A stretch of 64,000 bases of DNA from Tretioscincus oriximinensis. Taxonomy: Eukaryota > Chordata > Lepidosauria > Squamata > Gymnophthalmidae. The position numbers and the translations under genes are program-made. Shown here piece by piece: positions 50,947 through 60,394 of the stretch; the first letter of the stretch is position 1; each line of letters starts with the position of its first letter. The notes below the pieces were generated by a model. The model had not been told where the DNA came from. It saw only the letters and a program-made list of their open reading frames with translations, and searched no databases. Where the stretch lies: NCBI GenBank assembly GCA_022410635.1, contig JAJVDF010000345.1:971728-1035727 (forward strand), in the 5' to 3' direction.

Positions 50947-51530
50947 TTAAAATGAAACTCTTTCAATTTTATGGAGAGATGTCAAGTTGGTACAATTGAG
51001 TATCTGCAGACTCAGTGACATTTTACGGCATAATGAAGCAATCTGCTCGTTTTGGACAAAATGCACTAAATCACGTTTCCAGGGCCATCCATTCAGTATA
51101 AAGGGAGGTAGTATGTCTTTTTGAGATATTTTTCTGACCATTTCGCAAGAAATCATGGATACATTTGTGCTTATGAGGTCTTGGGAGGTAGAAAATATAG
51201 ACTCTTCAAGGAATCCCAGAGATAATGGTGCAGTAGAGACTATAAATTACTCCATCAGCTACAGTGTCAGCATAAAATAGAATCAATTTCAACTCAGCGA
51301 GAGAGGAAGAAGAAATCTTGTTATTGATGTGGTGCATTTTATGGACAGGAGATGTCAAAATCACATAGGGGGCCCCTGATGGGATCATGGCAGTGTCATC
51401 TGGAAAATGGTGGGTGAATCTATAGGTATAAGAAATTGAAGTTAAATTCTGATACACAGAGCTTTCTAAAGATGCTGTACAGGCAAAAGCTGCTATTGCT
51501 GCACTGACAAGCAGCATTTTGGTCTGCTTT
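50947..51530 (-). other. Unidentified coding-like stretch, two minus-strand frames
   Basis: The frame at 51,206-51,517 starts MLLVSAAIAAFACTASLESS and includes TAMIPSGAPYVILTSPVHKM; the frame at 50,947-51,156 continues downstream as MISCEMVRKISQKDILPPFI. Codon choice looks protein-like, with mixed hydrophobic and polar residues, and a frame change between the two would be expected of a decayed gene. I recognise no family and see no splice sites. It may be a fossil retroelement or viral gene, or chance. Confidence 0.25.
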
Positions 51531-51539
51531 ATACATTAA

Positions 51540-52105
51540 AAAAAATTAAAAATCACACACCCAAACAGCTATGAGCAAAGGTTTAAGAGTTTTATTCTTT
51601 CAACATTTCCTTCCTAAACTGGGAAGCAGTTTAATTTAATTCAATTTAAAAAAAATGATTTGATAATATTTGCGCTCCTTGAATCCTAATGCAAGCTGAA
51701 ATACAAATTGTACAGTATATAGGTATGATTTTACTCTTCCTGATTTACAGAAACTTTCAAATGGCCCTTGAGGCTTGGCGATTCTTAAATCTTCCATTTC
51801 ATGTTCATTTTGAAAGGTTTCTCATCTTATCTATACAATGTGCATCCATGTAAACCACTAGTTATGACCACCGAGCCTCCCTTGAATCAGGCAGTTCACA
51901 AATTTACGAGCGTAGAAACTCTACTATTTTTTTTTTTTTAATCATGTGTTTCATTTTTTGTTCATACTATTGCAAGTGCCTCTTTGTACATTTCTGTCAG
52001 GGACACAAACTAAAAATTTTAGAGCCGTGCAAAATTTCAAAGATTCTGCCTCAGGTATCCATTTAAGAATATGGATCTGTGAACAGTTCTATCTACCGTC
52101 TGTAG
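51540..52105. other. No recognised feature
   Basis: AT-rich, no repeat or coding signal I can support. Confidence 0.4.
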
Positions 52106-52110
52106 ACTAT

Positions 52111-52447
52111 CTCAAAGATGTTTTACCGTAATTTTCCCCCAAAAAATATTTCAAAGACGTTTTGCCGTAATTTACCCCAAAAAATTATCTCAAAGATGTT
52201 TTACCATAATTTTCCCCAAAAAAATATTTCAAAGACGTTTTGCCGTAATTTACCCCAAAAAATTATCTCAAAGACGTTTTCCCGTAATTTACCCCCCCAA
52301 ATTATCTCAGACATTTTGCCGTAATTTACCCCCAAAAATTATCTCAAAGATGTTTTGCGGTAATTTACCCCCCAAAAGTATCTCAAAGATGTTTTGCCGT
52401 AATTTACCCCCCCAAATTATCTCAAATATGTTTTGCGGTAATTTACC
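52111..52447 (+). repeat. 39-bp minisatellite with dimeric start, about 8.5 copies
   Basis: Units begin at 52,118, 52,157, 52,196 and 52,235. Types A (ATGTTTTACCGTAATTTTCC...) and B (ACGTTTTGCCGTAATTTACC...) alternate in the first four; later units carry indels in the C/A run. Because 39 is a multiple of three, a frame of 13-residue repeats (NLPQKIISK) stays open for 68 codons. This is a consequence of the period, not evidence for a protein. Confidence 0.93.
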
Positions 52448-52449
52448 AA

Positions 52450-52742
52450 AAAAACAGAGACAACTTCTCTTCATTCTCAATTGTAGGCCCAAAGCAAGTA
52501 GACGAATCTACCTGAAACAGGGATTATTGTCAATAGTCTATTTGACAGCTTCCAACTTTATTATCTCTGGTGGAATGTCAGTGAAATAATTTCACCACTG
52601 ACACCATTGGCCTTTAACTTAAAGCCTTTTGATATTGCTTAAGTTTGATAGATGCTGTTATTTTTATTGGCAATTCTTATGTAGTTGAGGTGATATTTAA
52701 GAGACAAGGAAAATGGCAAGAACACCAACTTAAAATACTCAA
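52450..52742. other. No recognised feature
   Basis: Short stretch without identifiable content. Confidence 0.4.
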
Positions 52743-52744
52743 CA

Positions 52745-53258
52745 GTCCACACTGAGACTTATTCTGGGCTTTATCTTGGAATAGGAGCCTGACATCCACA
52801 TGCTATGTAGACTATGGCAGGCCCTGGATGGGACCTAAAACAACAAGAACAATCTCTCAAAAGAAATAAATCAGAGCAAAGGGGGGGGGGGGACACACCC
52901 CTCTAATTATACAAAAACACCAGGCAGATGTATATAAATGTCTAGAGACTAATCTGTGTACAAAACTACTGCAAAATTTGATGCATGAATTCAGTATAAA
53001 TAGAACATAACAACAAAGAACCTAATGAAAAGTCTAAAGAAAATAAAAATGTCCATAGAGAATAAAAACTGTCCAAGTCCAAAATAATCCTAAAGGAAGG
53101 GTCCAGCAAGGGAGCTTGTAACACTTGGACACTAACAGGAAAGCCTTTGTTTGGGGTTTTGGTTGTTTCTTAAATGGGATCTGCCATAGCCTACACTGGC
53201 ATATGGCTAGCCAAGCTCTGTCCCAAGATATAGCCCAAAATAAGGCTCAGTGTGGGCA
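52745..53258. mobile_element. Palindromic TTATTCTGGGCTAT-arm element, copy 3, split
   Basis: Left arm 52,745-52,838 (GAGACTTATTCTGGGCTTTA, ACATGCTATGTAGACTATGG). Right arm 53,158-53,258 (GATCTGCCATAGCCTACACT, CAAGATATAGCCCAAAATAA, GGCTCAGTGT). Between them about 320 bp, including an 11-base G run near 52,881 and a PLE scrap at 53,101-53,135 (GTCCAGCAAGGGAGCTTGTA). Confidence 0.75.
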
Positions 53259-53259
53259 G

Positions 53260-53755
53260 GGCTAGCAAGAAAGAGAAAAACTCAAGAAATGTATTTTAGA
53301 CCTAGTTTAATTCATCACTTAAGTGTTAAGTACGTTTAGCGGCTAGTTCTTTTATTCAGATTTCCTATGCATGAAGCCATAAGAAATGTCCCACTGGATT
53401 AAGATCATAGCTCAGCAGCAGTCTGCTTTTGCAGTAGCCAGGTTCACTGTGTCCCAATAACTGGTCGTTAGAGCATTGCTTCCTCTTATTAAAGGTTCTC
53501 CAAGTATGATGTGCTGGTCCAGCAATAAATAATTCTCAGAAATTAACAGGAAGGCAAACACTTTATTCAGGAATGATACATAGCTGATTCTTGAGCAGAG
53601 CAATTTCCCTGGGCAAGTGTTCACCTATTTCCCTATCAAATTATATTCCCACCCTACCTCTCGACCATGTCTGATAGATTGTTGCTTCTATTCTAACACA
53701 TTATTTTCTGATAGGTGGTTCTTCTGTTTTGCTGCTTTTTTTACCTCAGGGATGG
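53260..53755. other. Unclassified sequence
   Basis: ACACTTTATTCAGGAATGAT near 53,558 resembles an antisense LTR polyadenylation region. No family assigned. Confidence 0.35.
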
Positions 53756-53761
53756 TTACGG

Positions 53762-53853
53762 ATCTATCTATCTATCATCCATCCGTCCGCCCGCCCGTCC
53801 GCCCGCCCGTCCGCCCGCCCGTCCGCCCGCCCGTCCGTCCGTCCGTCCGTCCA
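53762..53853 (+). repeat. Compound tetranucleotide (TCTA)n(TCCG/CCCG)n
   Basis: ATCTATCTATCTATC then CCGTCCGCCCGCCCGTCCGC repeated, then (CCGT)n. CpG-rich, unlike its surroundings. It gives a spurious VRPP/TGGR frame. Confidence 0.95.
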
Positions 53854-53859
53854 TGGATC

Positions 53860-54030
53860 TCTCTCTCTTTCCCTCCCTCACTACTTAACACAGATTTTAT
53901 AACCAAATTTATGTACAGACGGTATAACTGATATAAACCATTGTTATATCTAATAACTTCCATAAATTGGTCAAAACTATTTTTAACTATCCAAATTTGT
54001 GACGTCTAGTAGCAATTTCCACTTTATGAT
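53860..54030. other. No recognised feature
   Basis: Short stretch without identifiable content. Confidence 0.4.
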
Positions 54031-54034
54031 TCTA

Positions 54035-54540
54035 TGTTAATTTTTTTTTCTAAATAGGTTTTATTAATCAGTCTCTTAACAAATGAACAACACACAAAAT
54101 ATGCATCGAATGAAAAAAAAGGAGAAAGGAAAAAAGAATAGAAATTTAACACAAGAACAAAATTAACACTACTGAACATACTTTTATAATTTCGCACCTA
54201 AGAAAAATTGTGTACTAGGAAGTCATTATTCCTCTTATTTCAGTTTATCTCATTTCAGAGATGGGTCTTTCTTCTTTGCTTCGTTGCATTTACTTCGTTA
54301 ATTCTAAAATATATCTACTCTGATAAGCGTATCTTTTATATGCCTCTCGGTTTTCAATTAATGAGCTCCACAACTTACAGAAATACAATTTTGTGTTTAC
54401 AGATCCTATCTTTTATTATTCTATCTTTCAAATATTCATTAGAAACTATTTCCCTTAGTTTCTTATACCATCTGGCAATTTTTGCATCTTCCAGACTTCT
54501 GCAATAGTAAGCTGTACAAATATTATCATATTCCTCACTG
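54035..54540 (-). mobile_element. L1 3' fragment with ORF2 C-terminal remnant
   Basis: T-rich start (TTTTTTTTTCTAAATAGG) is the inverted tail. At 54,375-54,540 the minus strand encodes YYCRSLEDAKIARWYKKLRE, IVSNEYLKDRIIKDRI, consistent with the L1 ORF2 C-terminus. It abuts a sense CR1 3' UTR. Confidence 0.6.
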
Positions 54541-54655
54541 CCTCCAGGATGGAGCAACAGGCAGTGTTCCTGTTTGCAGGGAGACAGGAACAGGTGAGAG
54601 ACCAGATGCTGGACTAGATGGGTTTCAGCAGGATTCCTCTTGTGTTCTTTTGTAA
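54541..54655 (+). mobile_element. CR1 3' UTR, deleted internally
   Basis: CTCCAGGATGGAGCAACAGG, CAGTGTTCCTGTTTGCAGGG, GGACTAGATGGGTTTCAGCA, CCTCTTGTGTTCTTTTG. Confidence 0.85.
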
Positions 54656-55345
54656 TGTTCCTTTCATTCTACATGTTCCACAACATGATTGAGAGTTTGG
54701 CCTATACTGTGCTGGGATCCTATACAAATGGAACTTAAACTCAGCTATTACATCTTTTCAGGATGCAATGGGAGACAGAGGTGGTTTGGTCTATAGAGTC
54801 ATGAAGAATCAGGAATACCTGAATGACCTGAACTACAACAATAACAACAACTTTATTATGGACTGATAGACTGACTTACATTTTTCTTTTGTATTTATCC
54901 TTTTATTCTACCTATTGTCCATGAACATCATGCATAATAAATAAGCATTCGGAAATTCTTTTTTTTTTTTTCATTTTTATTCCACGCCGTACATGAAGGT
55001 CTCAGAATGGGAAAGAGGAATTAAAGAGAAAATAGACATTAAAAACAATGAATGTAAACACTAAAACTCTTGCCTACACTGTTGCATCTCACATCCTTCC
55101 ATCCCTTTCCCCAACCCATCCCTCCACCCATGTAGAACACATTTTACTAGTCCAAGCTGAGAGTTGCTAGAGCTTGTTGTGTTTTCTAGTTTAAGTTTTT
55201 TAAATTTATGAGATTCTTTTCTCTGTTGATTCCTGTATGTTTAAAAATAGAATTTCCAAATTTGTTCTTGAGCTTTTGATCATATTATTTCCTCACTGTT
55301 GTCATTTTTATAGTAGCTACCACGAGCCATACACCTGGGAGGTCA
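54656..55345. other. Mostly unassigned; L2 remnant at about 54,958-55,050
   Basis: TTTTTTTTTTTTCATTTTTA then TACATGAAGGTCTCAGAATG is an inverted, decayed L2 end. The remainder is unassigned. Confidence 0.45.
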
Positions 55346-55530
55346 ATTTCAGAGAAATAGCTGTGTTAGTCTAGTAGAAAGTCCAGCAAAGGAGTTAGCA
55401 GCACTTTGAGACTAACTTGAGAAAAGTGGGTGTCAGAAACATTCGTAGACAGCATCTGAAGAAGTAGACATGTCTATGAAAGCTTATGCCACCCACTTTT
55501 CTCAAAGTGCTGCTAAGCTCCTTTGCTGGA
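55346..55530 (+). mobile_element. PLE-derived inverted-unit element with 12-bp duplication
   Basis: Minus unit ATTTCAGAGAAATAGCTGTG...TCCAGCAAAGGAGTTAGC...TTCGTAGAC, then plus unit AGCATCTGAAGAAGTAGACA...CTTATGCCACCCACTTTTC...CTCCTTTGCTGGA. CCTGGGAGGTCA (55,334-55,345) and CCTGGGAAGTCA (55,531-55,542) flank it, 11 of 12 identical. Hammerhead-like core at 55,456-55,490. Confidence 0.88.
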
Positions 55531-55544
55531 CCTGGGAAGTCAGT

Positions 55545-56345
55545 TAGTATTTCATTTCATTTCTGGATTTTCTTCAGTTCCTGCAGAGTATTATACAGTA
55601 AAAACCTTGAAATCTATAATACCTCTTGTGCATAAATTTATTCTATTACTTAATATGTTGATCTCTGTAAATAGAATTTTGTTAGGAATCAGTGCAGCAT
55701 CTGTGGCTATCAGTTTGTTTTGCCAAGTCCTCTAGCAATCTATGACCAAATTAATAATTGTGACATCTGTTGTCTCCAGTTTATTTCCTTTCAAAGCGGG
55801 TTTCCCTAGTAACGTCCTCTCTAATTCTAGGAACTGACTGAGTTCTTATCGTAACCATATTTTGTGGGTTTCTTATTATGATATGCCAACACCTGGCCAA
55901 CTTGAATGTATGGAAATAAAATTCTATATTTGGAAAACTCTAGCTTGCTGGGTCCAAGTGTTTTTGAAATATGTCTCTTGCCAGATTTGTTTTATTTAGA
56001 ACCAAAGACTAATTGCTTGAGATTTAAATCCAGTTTCTTTAATGAATGTGGGTCAATTGTTAAACACTGATAATTTAATTTTGAGACTATTCTCATTTTT
56101 ACTGCTACGATTTTTCTCCTAAAATTGAGAAGTTGCTTTCCTTCCATCTTTTAAAATCCTTATTTAATTTGGCTGTACTTAGTGTAACGCTATAGCTAAT
56201 TATTTTTTGGTATTGGTATTGGTATATTAAAATACCATATGCACTTATTGACAATTTTTTGCATGGCTGATTTTTGAATTTTGAGCTAAATATTAGAGGG
56301 GAAATTGAAAAACATGATTTCTGATTTTTAAATATATACATATAT
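55545..56345 (-). mobile_element. L1 ORF2 fragment, antisense
   Basis: The minus strand encodes KLNKDFKRWKESNFSILGEK, then across frameshifts VFNNWPTFIKETGFKSQAIS and KPTKYGYDKNSVSS. The KDF--W-ES--S--GE block is the L1 region following the reverse-transcriptase palm. Confidence 0.7.
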
Positions 56346-56399
56346 ATTGAGCCTGGAGATCTTACATAATTATCTAACTAATAGGATAGGTTTATGAGC

Positions 56400-58255
56400 T
56401 GCAGCCCATGACTCATAGAGAGGGCTGTCATACAACAAGACATAAATATAAATTTAGATTTTGACGACGCATTGGTGATATCAAAAGACCCAGTAAAAAT
56501 AGTAATGGCAGTTAAAGAGATAATTGAAAAATTAAAAAAATTATCGGGATTAGAAATTAATTTAGAGAAATCAGAGATGATGCTAAGGGCAGTAACACCA
56601 AATGAACAGAAAGAAATCAAAGAAATATCAAATTTAAAATTAGGCTTGAAGGAGATGAAATATTTAGGAATTACACTTACAAAAGACATAACAAGATTGA
56701 CCCAAATAATTTTTAAGGCGAATTTGGAAAGTCAATAAACTGTCAAGAGAATGGAAAGCGTCAAAAATGTTTGGGAGTACTCTCAAAGATTTAAACTGTG
56801 AAAACTTTCTTATTGCCCAAAATGTTGTATTTATTTCAAGTTCTCCTGATAGAAGTGAAAATTAAAACATTAAAAAAATGGGATAAAAAAATTCAGGGAT
56901 TGGTTATTTGGAGGAAATAAGACAAGGATAAAATATCAAATGTTATAAGCTAATCAGCATGAAGGGGGATGGGGATTATCTAGAATTGAAAACTATTATT
57001 ATGCATATAATATAACAGACTTTTTAGAAATGGAATTTAGATTAGACAATAAATCACTGATATTAGACAAAAAGAAAAAATACTGGAAAGGTAAATCAGA
57101 ATTCATAAGAGCAATGATTAATTCATGGGAAAAATGAAAGAAAAAACTTGAATATGAGAATCAAGAGATATTGACACTAAAGGAAATAAACACATTAAAC
57201 AACTCTGGAATAAAAGATGGACTTGACGGGAATAAAAACCCACTTTCTCAGGAAAGATGGAAAAGGATGTTGGGAGAAAACAAGTGGTTAAAAGCTATGG
57301 CAATAAAAGTGTGGTTGAAAATAAAATATTGAACAATGAACAAAAAAGTAAGGTAGAACAGTTAATAGAAATATCTAAGAGCAAAAAAAGAGGCATGTCA
57401 GGGAAAATATATAAAATGATAGGAAGTGAAAGGATACAAATAATTAGTCTGACACAAAGATGGCAGCAGGAGATGAATATAAGGGAACAGGAAATAAGGG
57501 ATATGTTAATTGAAATAAAGAAAACTAAATATAATTGTTTAAAAGAAATGAAACTAAAATTAATATTTAAACGATATAGAACACCAGCAATATTAGCATA
57601 TATTATACAAGGTTGCAACCCACAATGCTGGCACTGTGCGAATCAAAGAGGAACTTATATGCATTTACTTTGGGAATGTGATAAGGTGCAGGCCTATTGG
57701 CAAATCATAATAAGAGAAATTAATAAGTTGTTGGAAATAGAGAAATGGTGGTAAAAAAAGAATGTTACAAATACTGGAAGAAAAAGGAAATTTAAGAGCA
57801 GAAGATATTTATATTGTTAAACAATTACTAATGGCTGCATTATCAGTGGTAGTAGCAAAATGGAAGGACTCAAATTTGTGAAATATTGAGAACTGGCACA
57901 ATTATATTTTACAGTAAATCGAATTTGATTTAATCAAATAAATTGGGGACAAGAAGATGGGATTAAGAGTTGACAGGACAACTAGATCAAAGTGGAGAAA
58001 ACTATTAAATATAGATAAAGACATTATAGGAAAGAATGTATGAAAATACAATGAAACTGATGCAAAAATTAGATTAAGGTCCAGATTTGTTCCAGGGGGT
58101 AGGGAGGGGAGGGAAAATATATAGTTGTTGTAAATGTTTGTAAATGTCTCTGAACTATTTGAAGTCAAAATTTATTGGATAGAGTAATTTGTGTTAGATT
58201 TATATAAGATAATGTTAAAATGTTAAGTTGAAAATGCTAAATAAATCATAAAAAG
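56400..58255 (+). mobile_element. L1 ORF2 and 3' UTR, longest L1 in window
   Basis: Starts just before the catalytic box, read as FDDALVISKDP (consensus F-DD), with LSGLEINLEKSEMM and KYLGITLTKD in one 88-codon frame. After frameshifts: KMLYLFQVLL, RGMGIISRIENYYYAYN; then a 165-codon frame with LIFKRYRTPAILAYIIQGCN and CWHCANQRGTYMHLLWECDK, the C-terminal cysteine-rich segment. The 3' UTR has a G-rich block near 58,095 and ends AATAAATCATAAAAAG. 5'-truncated, several stops. Confidence 0.9.
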
Positions 58256-58440
58256 ATAGGGTTGTGATATAAATTTTACAGAAAATCTGTGGTTTTACAG
58301 TGATATCTGGGCCAAAAAGGGACTTTGGAGTTGGACTGGGATGGAGGACAATGGTGTTGAGACAAGGTCTGGGAGGAACTATAAACTGTGATATGGTTTT
58401 GACTGTGAGATAGCTCAAGCCTTTACATGAATTGTAAATA

Positions 58441-58611
58441 CAGGTGAAATCCCATTATAAAGAACCCAGATATATATATACCAAATTTGAAAGTCCCAGC
58501 GGAATGCCTGTAAGAGAAATGTTGGTTACAATGGGTTTCGTTATGACAAAATTTCAATATAACAAATTTACCCGACCCCTTGGTATTCATTATAATGGAG
58601 TTTCACAGGCA
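58441..58611. mobile_element. pogo/Tigger-like MITE
   Basis: Left end CAGGTGAAATCCCATTATAA; right end TTATAATGGAGTTTCAC. Internal GTTATGACAAAATTTCAATA and TAACAAATTTACCCGACCCC are typical of pogo-type ends with GTTATAACGAA motifs. Left flank is TA. Confidence 0.7.
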
Positions 58612-58623
58612 GGGATCATACAA

Positions 58624-58780
58624 CATACATAAGAACATAAGAAGAGCCATACTGGATCAGGCCACAGCCCATCAAGTCCAGCATTCTGTGTCACACTGAG
58701 GCCCACCAGATGCACCTGGGCAGTCCGAACAGAGGAAAGCAAAATATGCTCCTGTTCATGACTCCCTGCAAATGGTAGCT
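58624..58780 (-). mobile_element. CR1 3' end, young subfamily
   Basis: CATAAGAACATAAGAAGAGC (inverted octamer tail), CATACTGGATCAGGCCACAG, ATGCACCTGGGCAGTCCGAA, TGACTCCCTGCAAATGGTA. Confidence 0.92.
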
Positions 58781-58784
58781 TTGT

Positions 58785-59235
58785 TTCATGTAATATTTTG
58801 GAGATGAAAGCCAAGCATCTCTTTGAGAAGACCTGATGCTAACTGCTGAATCTGTTCTTTTGAGCCACTCTTTCCAGCTACCCAAATAATATTGAGTTTT
58901 CTCTTCTTGGTGGCTTTCCTGCCTGACCCTGGCACCATCAGATCTTTCTTTTCTTTAGCAATCGTTAAAAGGAAAAATGCAGTGCTGATAGTCTGCAACT
59001 AGGGTGAAACTTAAATCAATAAGAAGTTTCTACAAGTTCTAACAAGCTGACAAAAAAGAAAGGAAGGAAGGAAGAAAGAAAGCAGCCCAGCATACGGCAT
59101 TTGGAAGACTTTTATGAGTGGAGGCAGGTATCTGGTTAACAGTAAAACAAAAATCAAATAAAAGAGCAATGAAACAACTGTATTTTTTCTTTGCCTGTTT
59201 GGAAAGTCTCTCAGTGGTATTTTCTCCAATTCTTT
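58785..59235. other. No recognised feature besides a short GGAA run
   Basis: GAAAGGAAGGAAGGAAGAAA near 59,055-59,085. The rest is unassigned. Confidence 0.4.
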
Positions 59236-59247
59236 TGCTACATGATC

Positions 59248-59440
59248 TAGGCTGACTAGATGACCCTTTTTGGGGTGGGGATGGGGGTGGAAACCCGGTT
59301 TTGGAGTGCCTCCCGCTTTTTGATGAGGAAATTTTTTTTCAAAAAAAGATTTTTTTTGATTTTTTTTTCCTCAGCAAAAAACAGGAGGCACCCCAAAACC
59401 GAGTTTTCACCCCCACAAAAAAGGGTCATCTTGTCAGCCT
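59248..59440. mobile_element. Palindromic hAT-like MITE, copy 2 (uninterrupted)
   Basis: TAGGCTGACTAGATGACCC to GGGTCATCTTGTCAGCCT. Foldback arms (GGTTTTGGAGTGCCTCCCGC with GGAGGCACCCCAAAACC) around a T-rich loop. ACATGATC/ACATGGTC at 59,240-59,247 and 59,441-59,448 match at 7 of 8, the hAT duplication size. Confidence 0.85.
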
Positions 59441-59537
59441 ACATGGTCTCATGTAGCTGGAAGCTGTAACCGGCAATGGCTAATTTATGTAACAGCAAAA
59501 GGTAATAATTAAATTATGAGAATAAATGAATTATTTT

Positions 59538-59858
59538 TAGATAACATAAGAACATAAGAACATAAGAGGAGCTCCACTGAATCAGTCCAGAGCCCATCTA
59601 GTTCAGCATTCTGTCTCACACAGTGGCCCACCAACTGCACCTGGGCAGTCTCGAGCAGAAAAAGGCAAAACCTCACCTGTTCTGTACTCCCTGCAAATGG
59701 TATTTCAGGAATCCTGCCTGTTCTCCATTCCAGAGGCAGGATCAAGAGATCCATCCTGGTAGCTGTTTATACTCTTGGTCTCCATGAACCTGTCTAATCC
59801 TGTCTTAAAGCTATCCAGGCTTCTAGCTACCACCACCTCTTCTTGAAGTAAACTCTAT
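59538..59858 (-). mobile_element. CR1 3' UTR and ORF end
   Basis: (CATAAGAA)n tail, ATCAGTCCAGAGCCCATCTA, GCAAAACCTCACCTGTTCTG, CCATGAACCTGTCTAATCCT, TACCACCACCTCTTC. Confidence 0.93.
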
Positions 59859-60004
59859 AAGATTTTGTACAAATGCTGTTGTGTCATCACAGAAGTTACC
59901 CACAAACACAAAGAAGGGAGAACAAAACCTGAATTTAATCACATTTTCCATACAGAATCTGTCACGATTTCTGGAGCCCCTTTTCTCTAGAACCAGGAGA
60001 GCTA

Positions 60005-60370
60005 GTGGGCCAGTGAAACTGATGGGCAAGTGATTAGGACTAACAAGGGGAAGTATTTTTCACCCAGGGAATCTACAGAATTTGCTAACAGATGAGGTGG
60101 TAACAACAATAAGCTTGAGTAGTTTTAAGGAAAGGTTAGATTGAACTCATGAAGGAATCGTGTATCAGTGACTGCTAAAATGGATGCCTTCCAGAGTATT
60201 CAATTTGGGAAGATAGGCAGGGTGATTCTAAAGTCTGCTTTCAGGCAATGGGGCAGGCAAAGGTTTTGCTTTTATCTTCCGCTGGCAAATACCAAGAAGC
60301 AACTGGTGGGCCACTGTTGGAGAGAGGATGGTAGACCAGATTGCCTGTAGACTTTTCTAGCATGGCTTCT
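60005..60370 (+). mobile_element. CR1, divergent subfamily
   Basis: AAACTGATGGGCAAGTGATT, AGGACTAACAAGGGGAAGTA, AGTAGTTTTAAGGAAAGGTT, AACTGGTGGGCCACTGTTGG follow CR1 order, with a distinct 3' UTR. Confidence 0.75.
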
Positions 60371-60394
60371 CTTCATTCATGATGGTGCATAGAG

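Noticed and set aside
52118..52589. 13-residue repeat protein
   Set aside because: A 39-bp period keeps frames open by arithmetic; no start context, no other coding evidence.
57257..57754. 165-codon frame as a host gene
   Set aside because: L1 ORF2 C-terminus; the flanks continue as L1.
55545..58255. Single L1 with twin-primed 5' inversion
   Set aside because: The two parts cover overlapping ORF2 regions, which twin priming does not give.
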